Source: Streptomyces sp. CG1
GTDB taxonomy: Bacteria > Actinomycetota > Actinomycetes > Streptomycetales > Streptomycetaceae
Reading direction: 5' to 3'
Assembly (NCBI RefSeq): GCF_041080625.1
Contig: NZ_CP163518.1
Location: 1,302,001 to 1,366,000 of the forward strand
DNA: 64,000 bases
The notes beneath the pieces are model-generated. The model saw only the letters and a list, made by a program, of their open reading frames with translations. It was not told where the DNA came from and searched no databases. A program made the position numbers and the translations under genes. This document shows, one piece after another, positions 45,001 through 52,006 of this stretch. Numbering within the stretch: the first letter of the stretch is position 1; each line of letters starts with the position of its first letter.

Positions 45001-48000
45001 CGCCGAGGTCTCCGTGCCGCCGGTGAACAGCCCAGGTTTGCCCAAGGTGACGTTGTTGTAGGTGGCGGCACCGCTGGACCACCAGTTGGAGGCGGTGGTG
45101 CCGGGGACCTCATTGGCGGCCTGGGTTCCCGATGAGTCCGACAGCCGCCAGTAGTTGGGTGGGGCCGAGTTGACCACCGCGTCGCGGTAGTAGGCGCCGG
45201 AGCCGGTGGTGGCCGGCATGCCCAGCTTCCAGGTGCCGCCGACTGCGTCGGTGATCTGGCTGGCCCGGTCGTGAACCGCGTCGTAGGCAGCCTGCAGGCG
45301 GGTCTTGCCCGACGGCAGGGTGATGCCGGTCAGTTCGCTGGCCGCGTGGGTGCCGGCCGAGTACTGCTGCTGGATCGCAGGCAAGCCGAGGGCGTGGGTG
45401 TAGAACGCGGCTTCGGCAATCTGACCGGAGAAGTAGGTCGGGTAGCCGGTGTTGTTGCTGGTGCTGTAGTGCGACTGGTCGGGCCAGGAGCCGCCGAGGA
45501 AACCGGCGCCGATGGCATCCACCGGCTGACCGGAGACCTGGACCTGGCCGGACAAGGTGCCCACCAGCGCGCCGTCCAGGTACAGCGACTGGGTGGTACC
45601 GGCCGCCGACAGTGCGGCGTAGTGCCACTTTCCGTCAGCCACCGAGGCTGAGGTGGCCATCGGGGCGACGCTGTTGTTCCACAGTTCGCCGTAGAGCTTG
45701 CCGGAGGTACCCACGTACAGGGCCGGGGTATAGGAGCCGGGGGTGCTGGTCTTGCTGAGCGCGTCGGCCTGGTAGGAGAAGAGCACGCCGGAGCTGGTCG
45801 TCTTGAACCACATCCCCACCGCCGCATACGAGGCCGATGTCAGCAGGCTGTTGGGCAGGGCCACATACCCGCTGGTGCCGTTGAACGACGCGGAGGTCGT
45901 CGGTGAACCGGGCAGGAATCCGGCCGATCCGGGGGTGACACCGCCGGTGTACGTGCCGTTGTCGTTGCCCTCATTGACCCCGATCTCGCTGGCCGCCGTG
46001 GTAGTGCCCGAGGGCTCCCCCAGCCGCCAGTAAGAGGAGGGGTTGGCATCCAGGACACTGGACCGGTAGTGGGAGCCGGAAGCGGAGCCGGAGGTGTAGG
46101 CGTAGGTGGTGCAGGCAGTCGACGAGGTCGGCGGGCAGACCCCGGTCAGCTGATCCCCGCTGTAGCTGTAGCTCCAGGTCTCGGCCGCGCCGCCGCTGGT
46201 GACCGCATCGGTAGCGACCTGGTTGACGTGGCCGCCACCCCAGGCGAAGTGCAAGGAGCGGTTGCTGGCGGTGTTGGTGACCGTGGCCAGGGTGCCGTCG
46301 GCGTTGTAGGTCAGCGTCTCGCTGCGCCCGTCCCGGTCGGTGACCTTGGTCAACTTCCAGGCGCTGCCGACCTGGCGGCCGAGTGTATAGAGCGTGCCCG
46401 TCTTGTCGGTGAGTGTGTACCCGCCGCCGCTGATGCTGGCGAAGGTGGCGTAGGTGCCCTGCGGCGGGGCATAGGTGCTGCCGTCAGCGTTGAGCCCGAA
46501 GCGGACCGCGTGCCCGTCCGCCTCGGTGACCACCACCGCGCTGGAACCGTCGCCGTCCGGCACCGCGAACACGTCATACGGCGTGGACCACCCCGCGCCG
46601 AACAACGTCGTCGTGCGGGAGTCAAGGGAGTTGTAGGAGCGGGTGATCGCCAGCTTCGGGCCCACCACCGACACGCTCGCATCAGTAGCGCCGGTGGTGT
46701 AATCACCGACCTGTGGATCGAAGGCCCGCCCGCTGGCGCTCAGCGCCGCGGCCCCCAGGTGAGAGGTGACCAGAGGCTGCGGAACCGTGGTGGAGAAGTA
46801 CGACGGGTACGACCACGCGCTCGAGGACAGAGTGTCGTTGTTGGAGACCACCCAGTAGTAGGGCTGATTCCACGCCAGTTTCCCGGACGGCACCACCCAG
46901 TGCGTGGCGCTGATCGAGCCGGAGTCGACAACCAGCGACGGCGACCCCGGTGTGGGGTTGGAATAGACCTTGAAGTCGTAGGTGAGGCCCTTGCCTGGAT
47001 AGTTGTCCGGATCGTGTCCGCCGGCGAACAACTCCGGAGTCAAGGAGCCGAGGACCGCGTTCGAGGGCGGTTGAGTGGAGTCGATCTGTGGAGGAGTATC
47101 GACAGAGGTGATCTCTGCACACGTGGTGGGCACGCCGTAGGTGAAGTAGAACGAGGTGTTCCCGTTCAGGTACATGTCCCAGCACACGTAGTACTGGCCC
47201 GGGGCGATCGAACCGATCGAACCGGTCATCGTCACCGAGGAGTTCGGGTTCACGGTGGATGGCACCGCGATCCTCGGTGAGTTCGCTCCCTGGATCTGGC
47301 TCCAGGAGGTGGTGTACATGTCCGTGGACAGCGTCATGTTGGACGTAGTCCAGGCCGTCGTGCCCCGGTTGGTGACCTTCACCTGCATCGAGCCGTTGGT
47401 GTTGGCCGTCGGCGGCGTGTAGGTCTGCGAGGGAAGAGAGTAGTCGGCGCCATAGGTGCTATAGGTGACCGACAGGTACGGCGGGTAGGAGGAGTTGACG
47501 GAGGCGAACTGCTTCCACGCAGCGACCTGCGAGGTGTCCGCGTCGAGCGCCAGGCCCAGGTTGTTCCCGCCGTGGGCCCAGCCCTCGATCAGCTTCACGC
47601 CAGCCGCCGACGGGTTGTCGCCGATGTCGATGCCGTGCCAGGACGAGCCGCCGCAACTGGCGCCGGCTTCGAAACTGCTGGTGCCGATCGTGGACCCGTA
47701 GGATAGGCCCGGGTAGTCAGCGATCTGGCTGACGCCCCAGGAACTGGTGATCGCGTGTACGTTGACCGGCTCGGCGGTGCAGCCGCCGGACCAGACGTCA
47801 TCGAGGTACAGCGAGGCTTTTTCGATGTAGTCGTTCTGGAAGGTCGAACCCGCCGACCAGAACAGCAGGTAGCTGTTGGCCGAGTGGGTGCCTCCGTCAT
47901 AGGAGCCGACCTTCAACACCGAGTCGGTGGAGAAGTTGACGTCGTACGGGGTCTCGACGTAGGTGCTGGAGGACGCGTTGAGGCTGGTCGGGTCGACCTT

Positions 48001-49152
48001 GACCGGGAAGGCCCGGGAGGAGTCGTGCAGCCATGCCGCATCCAGCGAGACGCGCAGCGCCGGGGTGCCGTCCGAGGCCGCGGTCAGGCTGTAGGTGACG
48101 CCAGTGGAGATGGCGCCCTCGCCGGAGACCTTGCCGCGGTTGGCGTCCTCCATGTACCCGTGCGGAATCGTTTCCTTCACCGCGCCGTGGGCATCGGTGA
48201 ACTCCACATTGCCGTTGGCCGCCACTCGCGGTGTCAGGCCGGTCAGGTGTAGGGGGAAGACCCAGGTGGTCGGGGCCGAGGCATCGTGCAGAAGAAGGGT
48301 TTCCTTCACGCCGGATGAGGTGGCGGCATACGTCAGATCCGAGGAAGTGGCGATGTTCGGGTAGGTGACCGTGTTGCCCGAAGCCTGGGCCACCGCCGAT
48401 GCGGCGCCCTGCAGCCCGTAGGTCACACGCTCGCTGGCGTTGGGGCCGTAGGAGACCAGCTGCGGATCATCGCCACTGGTGGCGAAGCTCGCTGACGGTG
48501 CATCGGCACGCTCGGCCCAGCGGCCGTCGGAGCCCTGCTTCAAGGTGGTGTCGATGTCCGCCCACGTGCCGTCGGCGGCCCGGTAGTGCACAGCACGGCT
48601 GTAGACCCGGGCGGTCAGCGTGCCGTCGGCATTGCGGAACACCGAGGTGTTCGCCGTCCGGTCACCAGGCACCTCCACACCGGTCGCACCTGGCCCGGGT
48701 AGGTGAGCGTCACCGGTTGCCTGCTTCCCGTCCGCAGCAGGCGCCGTCTTTGATGTCGATCGCTGACGGGCCTTCAGTATCGCGTCGCGCACCGACTTCG
48801 GCGGCATCACCGGCTTCGCGGTCCACTGCGCCTTGGGCTGAAAGGAAGCGCGCTCAGTCGCGCCGGACGTATGCGTCTTCGTGGCCGGAAGCGCGCCATG
48901 CGGCGTTACCGCCGACCGGCTGGAAGCTTGTTTGCCGTCCTTGCCCCGTGTCACAGACGCCCGGACCTGATGCGGCAACCCAGCCGCTGACCCGGTGCGC
49001 TGATGCGGCAGCACCGAACCAGATCCGGACGCCAAGGACGGCAGGACCGCCTCGGCCGACTGCGTGCTCAGCACTACCAGCAAAACTCCGCTGACAACCG
49101 CAGCGATCCACTGCAGGCTGCGGCGCCGGTCCCGGCGGCTTCCCCCATGCAT
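39046..49152 (-). CDS. Rhs/YD-repeat polymorphic toxin with deaminase-like tip
   Basis: ATG 49152 gives 3368 aa with a signal peptide (RRSLQWIAAVVSGVLLVVLS, cut after AEA). Then follow an N-terminal region, a DNRLRE domain (about 400-590), an Ig-like NBR1-type domain, a DUF6531-type start of the Rhs cage, two LamG domains, about a thousand residues of YD repeats, and the Rhs core end (NPYAYGNADPLANTDPSG). After about 390 variable residues the tip ends with HAE at 3295-3297 and CPGRC at 3321-3325, a zinc-dependent deaminase-type pattern. The gene stop overlaps the immunity gene. Longer starts up to TTG 49290 are possible. Export is by Sec, followed by release of the tip. Confidence 0.88.
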   Translation of the reverse strand: MHGGSRRDRRRSLQWIAAVVSGVLLVVLSTQSAEAVLPSLASGSGSVLPHQRTGSAAGLPHQVRASVTRGKDGKQASSRSAVTPHGALPATKTHTSGATERASFQPKAQWTAKPVMPPKSVRDAILKARQRSTSKTAPAADGKQATGDAHLPGPGATGVEVPGDRTANTSVFRNADGTLTARVYSRAVHYRAADGTWADIDTTLKQGSDGRWAERADAPSASFATSGDDPQLVSYGPNASERVTYGLQGAASAVAQASGNTVTYPNIATSSDLTYAATSSGVKETLLLHDASAPTTWVFPLHLTGLTPRVAANGNVEFTDAHGAVKETIPHGYMEDANRGKVSGEGAISTGVTYSLTAASDGTPALRVSLDAAWLHDSSRAFPVKVDPTSLNASSSTYVETPYDVNFSTDSVLKVGSYDGGTHSANSYLLFWSAGSTFQNDYIEKASLYLDDVWSGGCTAEPVNVHAITSSWGVSQIADYPGLSYGSTIGTSSFEAGASCGGSSWHGIDIGDNPSAAGVKLIEGWAHGGNNLGLALDADTSQVAAWKQFASVNSSYPPYLSVTYSTYGADYSLPSQTYTPPTANTNGSMQVKVTNRGTTAWTTSNMTLSTDMYTTSWSQIQGANSPRIAVPSTVNPNSSVTMTGSIGSIAPGQYYVCWDMYLNGNTSFYFTYGVPTTCAEITSVDTPPQIDSTQPPSNAVLGSLTPELFAGGHDPDNYPGKGLTYDFKVYSNPTPGSPSLVVDSGSISATHWVVPSGKLAWNQPYYWVVSNNDTLSSSAWSYPSYFSTTVPQPLVTSHLGAAALSASGRAFDPQVGDYTTGATDASVSVVGPKLAITRSYNSLDSRTTTLFGAGWSTPYDVFAVPDGDGSSAVVVTEADGHAVRFGLNADGSTYAPPQGTYATFASISGGGYTLTDKTGTLYTLGRQVGSAWKLTKVTDRDGRSETLTYNADGTLATVTNTASNRSLHFAWGGGHVNQVATDAVTSGGAAETWSYSYSGDQLTGVCPPTSSTACTTYAYTSGSASGSHYRSSVLDANPSSYWRLGEPSGTTTAASEIGVNEGNDNGTYTGGVTPGSAGFLPGSPTTSASFNGTSGYVALPNSLLTSASYAAVGMWFKTTSSGVLFSYQADALSKTSTPGSYTPALYVGTSGKLYGELWNNSVAPMATSASVADGKWHYAALSAAGTTQSLYLDGALVGTLSGQVQVSGQPVDAIGAGFLGGSWPDQSHYSTSNNTGYPTYFSGQIAEAAFYTHALGLPAIQQQYSAGTHAASELTGITLPSGKTRLQAAYDAVHDRASQITDAVGGTWKLGMPATTGSGAYYRDAVVNSAPPNYWRLSDSSGTQAANEVPGTTASNWWSSGAATYNNVTLGKPGLFTGGTETSAGFNGTSSYLSLPSTTVYSGKVTANFSIGLWFKTSTAGETLFSYQSGVIGTTLSANYTPALYIGSDGYLYGQWWDGHLSPMQSSATVNDGQWHQVVLTANTSGKQTLSLDGQQADTRTGSQLDFTGEPYVSIGAGYLSGSWPALPSNNAQGYFNGSIAEVATFNRALDATTIANQYAARGASTGATPVTTASVTDPGSKTLTYRYDPGNSGRLVSTTNALGYTTSYGYDTGGFVSNLTDPDGNFTATTHNTRGDVLSSTNSDMHGDSTTSYATYPATGTYAATDPRNDEATSTADGRSSGPTDTTNATTHTYSTAGDPLTTTDPDGHVTTSTYTAGTESAIGGGTEPAGLPATSKDPRGETTTYAYDSAGDLAQVTSPSGLKTTYTYDNLGDRLTQTEVSDTYPAGVTSSYTYDGQDRLITRTGPATTDAVAGTTHTPQITYAYDADGNTTSQAVADTTGGDATRTSSWTYNSYDQLASATDPANRATSYGYDAYGNRTAQNHPDGTSYAYAYSPTGELLTTTLTNFTGDPVNPTSPTSLVVDSRAYDPSGLLASDTDSMGRTTGYYYNWNHQLIESYLSNFHKPDGSTTTKILHAYAHDGAGNLTEQQDTNAGVETDYTVDPAGLTTASTFDPYGLHRTASYSYDADGNLTSQSQTGGGVTEQTDYAYDAIGDQTSKTVHNGSTNLVTTSTYDERGYQTSTTDPRGNVTGANAAAYTTSYLHDPAGRLTQITAPVVNAEANGSAPQQVHPITLYGYDTFGDKTSADNPDGNITTYTFDKDSEQIAASAPAYTPPGSATAITPTTTAAYDANGRITGSTDGLGNTTNFTYDQLGDLAQTVQPAVGGTSPTTHKTYDTDGERLSVTDPTGAASDATYDDLGRILTVSDVVRQPSTTTNTTSFGYDEANNSTSVTMPGGQRSNATYDAAGDRLTTTDPLSRTTTYSYNLDGQVTKTALPDNTATTYGYDLARRLTATTSLDSSGKTLATSAYAYDPAGNATSVTNADSNTTTYAYDASNNLVQQTEPVSASATITTGFGHDAAGLPTRYTDGNNNATITTYNPLGAPESTIEPSTSDFLNASDRTTTIAYDADGHPVTLTRPGNVTQTSTYDADGHLTGQTGSGAEATTTARSFGYDTDGRLTSASAPNGTNTYTYDDRGKLLSAAGPSGSASYTYNANGQTSSRTDKAGTAAYTYDAAGRLATASDPLTGAVLTYTRNTIGQVTNIAYGSSGTASQALSYDAQHRLTGQTLTAPGGASEASTAYGYDPAGHITSQTTTGTAGAASSTYGYDQAGRLTSATNGSTTTSYGYDAASNRTSTTTGTTTTNATYNARDRLTATTGAATTSYAYTARGTLASVTNGSTENLTHDAFDQLANDGTTAYTHDSLGRLATAGAATFTYNGTDNAIVADGTETYGRTPDGQLISVSGGSGATLAYTNQHGDLTATFTATGTTLTGSTAYDAFGKTTASAGTQHHLGYQGGWTDPGTHRVATASRWYDPGTGNFTSHDASTQAPIPSPAGNPYAYGNADPLANTDPSGNNACSTGGGGGDGSGYSYTSDYSPDYSSPYDYNEFYWQNIANGWNPATSDPNNPGQMDDSSSSSDYQYDPANGYISQFNNTYGHSDGYSGNSWVSEGGSGILGGLGTYYGGGALGDWLGGIAAGALFAGYGSCDTVGQAPPPPPPPTAQMGLRENPGPAPTGQATGPGTHAEVGTKTAATGPSDTAPVKLHGRGTTATAHVPVSNGGTAIMAAGEPSGGLGTTLPVDPSAGLGTTLVTPVAASAGAGTTLVTPVDASAGAGSSTITPVDLSAGAGLTTSFPAQLQTGQVLHSDVGGTFSEAESAREIVDAIHGGILDRRAAKARSSSVIWALDPSVTGDDAYHLVLAASQRLSPAQAAQAEDWGLDIAPNRPDEHAESDGLNFIASMGWLPLAGAVDKNSCPGRCYPLLNETGATMTGPFQEGPRWAIGQRMFMWEDWNKWLTWAAGQ

Positions 49153-49690
49153 CACGCCACCGATCACGGCCGACCAGATCGTCACAGCCCAGCGCCCCAC
49201 GAAGGACCCCCACGCGAAAAGACGCCTCACCTGACGGAGGCGCAGCCGCGCAAGTTGTACCCGCACCGTGAAGATCCAGCAACGGAACAACTGCAGGCCG
49301 CACGATCGGAATTGGGGATATTCACATGCTCTTCATCCCTTTTGAACAGCAACTCCTTTGCTGTTCCATAGCGATTCACTAAGCGAATCCGAACGATCAC
49401 CCGACGGAGAAGAATCCGAAAGTCAACACTATTCGATGACATGGATGTTTTGCGATGTTGCCGCGTCTATCAGCTGTTTGGGGAGATTTGATACTGCTCC
49501 TGGTTCTACGAAGGGCGCAGCCAGTGGAGCCGCACGGACCTGCTGACAGCCCGTGATCTGCCGACATTCCTGTGGTAGAACCGTGACGGCTCCGTACGTC
49601 CCCCACCGCTACGTGCCCCGCGGCCCGCGGAAAGCGGCCCTGCCGCCGAGCCACGAGCAATGCCCGTACGGGTACGGACAAGGAGCCGCC
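49153..49690. other. Divergent intergenic region of rhs and mycosin genes
   Basis: About 540 bp separate the two diverging genes, so promoters for both must lie here. The stretch 49300-49480 is clearly AT-richer than its surroundings (runs such as GAACAGCAACTCCTTTGC), as often seen for horizontally acquired control regions. I cannot fix -35/-10 boxes with confidence. Confidence 0.5.
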
Positions 49691-50995
49691 ATGCCACGCT
49701 GCATACAGCCGGACCGCTACCGCCGAACAGGCACAGTGGCAGCACTTCTCGGCACGCTCACCGTTGCCTTCGCTTCGCTGACCGCATCGCCCGCAGCCGC
49801 CGTGGTCATCCGGCAGGCCGAATGGCCGCTGGACGCCCAGCACTACCAAGCCACCCAGATCTGGCACCTCTCCCAAGGTCAGGGCGTGACCGTCGCCGTC
49901 ATAGACAGCGGAGTCGACGCCGCCCACCCCGACCTGACCGGACAGGTCCTGCCCGGCACAGGGTTCCTCGGCGATCGGACGGACAACGGCCAAACCGACA
50001 TCTCCGCCGACTCGCACGGCACCGCCATCGCCGGCATCATCGCCGGGACCGGAGCCGCCAATAACGGCTCCGGCATGATCGGCCTCGCCCCGAAAGCCAA
50101 GATCCTTCCCGTCCGCATCGCCACCCAGGGCGCCGTGGAGCCCGCTGCGCTCGCCGAAGGCGTCAAGTACGCCGCCGACCACCACGCGCAGGTCATCAAC
50201 ATCTCTCTCGCCACCCCCACCCCCGACCCGGTGCTGCGCCAGGCCATCGACTACGCGCTGGGCAAAGACGCCGTTGTGGTCGCCGCTGCCGGAAACAGCG
50301 GCCAAAGCGGCAACCCTGCGATGTATCCCGCTGCCTTCCCCGGGGTCATCGACGTCTCGGGCATCGACGCCGCCGGCCAGTTCTGGCCTATGAGCGAATC
50401 CGGCCCCCGCACCACCATCGCCGCCCCTGCCACCAACATCTACTCGGCCAACAACCGCGGCCAATACGTCAACGCCGAAGGCACCAGCTACGCCGCTGCT
50501 TATGTCTCCGCAGCCGCGGCACTGGTCCGCTCCGCCTTCCCGCACCAGAGCGCAGGACGGACCATCCAACGGCTCATCAGTACCGCGCAGCACCCCAAAG
50601 GCCACGATGGTCCCGACAACCAGTACGGCTACGGATCCCTCGATCCACTCGCCGCACTGGGCACGCACGCGGTCGCATCCGGAAACACCAACCCCCTGCT
50701 CGCCCCCCGCCCTCGGCCCGATGGCACGGGCATCGGCCTCGGCACCACCACCGTCTTCGCAGCCGTGACCACGCTCGTCCTGGCAGCCGCCACCTCCGCC
50801 ATGCTGATTCTGCGCAGGAGCCAACGCCGTTCACCACGCCAGAACAACCGCCCCGCGGAACCAGCCAGGGACAACCGTCCGGCACAGCCGGGCCGCAACA
50901 GGAGGCCGGCAGCCGGGCACAACTCTCAACGCCACGCCCCGGCCCGGGCGGCTGCCGGTAAAAAACCGACGCCAGCTAGAAAACGGACCCGATGA
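49691..50995 (+). CDS. Mycosin-like S8 serine protease, membrane anchored
   Basis: ATG 49691 follows AAGGAG, giving 434 aa with a signal peptide (hydrophobic 14-30, cut after SPAAA). The subtilase triad is complete: Asp72 in VIDSGVD, His109 in SHGTAIAG, Ser266 in GTSYAAA. A membrane helix at about 353-375 and a basic Pro/Arg/Asn-rich tail follow, the layout of type VII-associated mycosins. Here no ESX genes are near. The protease is divergent from the Rhs toxin gene and may process exported proteins such as that toxin. Its stop overlaps the next gene (ATGA). Confidence 0.85.
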   Translation: MPRCIQPDRYRRTGTVAALLGTLTVAFASLTASPAAAVVIRQAEWPLDAQHYQATQIWHLSQGQGVTVAVIDSGVDAAHPDLTGQVLPGTGFLGDRTDNGQTDISADSHGTAIAGIIAGTGAANNGSGMIGLAPKAKILPVRIATQGAVEPAALAEGVKYAADHHAQVINISLATPTPDPVLRQAIDYALGKDAVVVAAAGNSGQSGNPAMYPAAFPGVIDVSGIDAAGQFWPMSESGPRTTIAAPATNIYSANNRGQYVNAEGTSYAAAYVSAAAALVRSAFPHQSAGRTIQRLISTAQHPKGHDGPDNQYGYGSLDPLAALGTHAVASGNTNPLLAPRPRPDGTGIGLGTTTVFAAVTTLVLAAATSAMLILRRSQRRSPRQNNRPAEPARDNRPAQPGRNRRPAAGHNSQRHAPARAAAGKKPTPARKRTR

Positions 50996-51594
50996 ATCCC
51001 GCCCCCGACCCGTGTACCCCGCCGCTCCCGCCGGCCGGAACCTCTCCGGAGACCCCCATGCACCTACCGCACAGGCTCCGCTGGCGACGTCGCCTTTGGA
51101 TTCCGCTCCTCGCCTTCACATCCGCAGCCATCGGCGCTGTGATCTGGCTGGCGATGCCAACGCCTGGTCACCGCATCACCGCCAACAACATCTCACGTAA
51201 CTTCCGCGCCTGCCTGTTCACCGACCAGCGCAATGTTCAGACCGCTCAACCGGTGTGGACCGGCATGCAGGCCGCCGCACGCACCACCCCTGTCAATGCC
51301 CAGCGCATCGTGGCGCCCAACGGCACCACCAACGACCTGCTGCCGTACGCCAATAGCCTCGTTCAACGCAAGTGCGGACTCATCCTGGCCATCGGAGCAG
51401 ACCTCCACGACACCGTCAGAACCGCTGCCCAACACAATCCACACCAGCACTTCCTCTACACCGGAAAGCCCATCCCGCTGAGCAACGTCCAGCAACTGGG
51501 CAAACCCACCGCAGACACAGCGAAAAGCCTCGTGACAGCCCAAGCGCAGAAACAACAAAGGATGAGCAGTCCGGCACCTTCCACGAAGCCCTAA
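50992..51594 (+). CDS. Membrane-anchored BMP-like ligand-binding domain
   Basis: The 200-aa product starts with an ATG overlapping the protease stop. A membrane helix lies at about 35-55 (WIPLLAFTSAAIGAVIWLAM). Then comes a short region like the first lobe of BMP/PnrA-type substrate-binding proteins (ACLFTDQRNVQTAQPVWTGM, KCGLILAIGADLHDTVRTAA). The second lobe is missing, so nucleoside binding is doubtful. Coupling to the protease gene suggests a shared membrane complex or a sensor role. The family assignment is by pattern only. Confidence 0.6.
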   Translation: MNPAPDPCTPPLPPAGTSPETPMHLPHRLRWRRRLWIPLLAFTSAAIGAVIWLAMPTPGHRITANNISRNFRACLFTDQRNVQTAQPVWTGMQAAARTTPVNAQRIVAPNGTTNDLLPYANSLVQRKCGLILAIGADLHDTVRTAAQHNPHQHFLYTGKPIPLSNVQQLGKPTADTAKSLVTAQAQKQQRMSSPAPSTKP

Positions 51595-52006
51595 GGCTCG
51601 TCCGCAACCCGCGAGAATACCCACAGCCTTTCCTGGGCAGCCCATCCATTCGCCACCATTTCGCGGGGAGTTTCCGCACGACGGGTGGCAGTACAGACCA
51701 GGCCAACGCCGCTTCCATTGAGTGACCTTGGGGCGGATAGAGTCCCGGCTTCGTGGCATGTGATCGCATGGATGTGTCATGAATTCGGGATAGCATCCGC
51801 GGTCATCGCACCAGACCTGAGATTCAGAACTCCAGGGACCTGACAGTGCCAACGGTGGTGTCGGCAGGTGCCCCATGGGTACCGACCCGAGCCCACATCA
51901 CCACGGCAACCCCGGTCCGGTGGTAACGCACACCCATTTCTCACCGAGGTCGTCCCACCCGGCGCCTACTATGCCCGAATGCCAGTCCCCCAGCGGGTGA
52001 ACGCGA
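51595..52006 (+). other. 412-bp region without a gene
   Basis: This separates the BMP-like gene from the lectin-amidase gene. No coding frame with start signals or RNA gene is visible. It presumably holds the promoter of the following gene. Confidence 0.5.

Noticed and set aside
40400..46000. Regularly spaced short repeats that resemble a CRISPR or tandem array
   Set aside because: The periodicity follows the YD-repeat protein units, varies in length and sequence, and has no spacer structure.
39407..46033. Long open frames on the + strand opposite the Rhs gene (such as 40486-41520 and 44023-45135)
   Set aside because: They are very Gly/Val/Arg-rich, have no recognisable motifs, and mirror the codon pattern of the YD repeats on the other strand. 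They are artefacts of GC-rich coding DNA.
49153..49290. N-terminal extension of the Rhs protein to TTG 49290
   Set aside because: The extension precedes a normal signal peptide at 49152 and has a TTG start without a ribosome binding site; kept only as an alternative.
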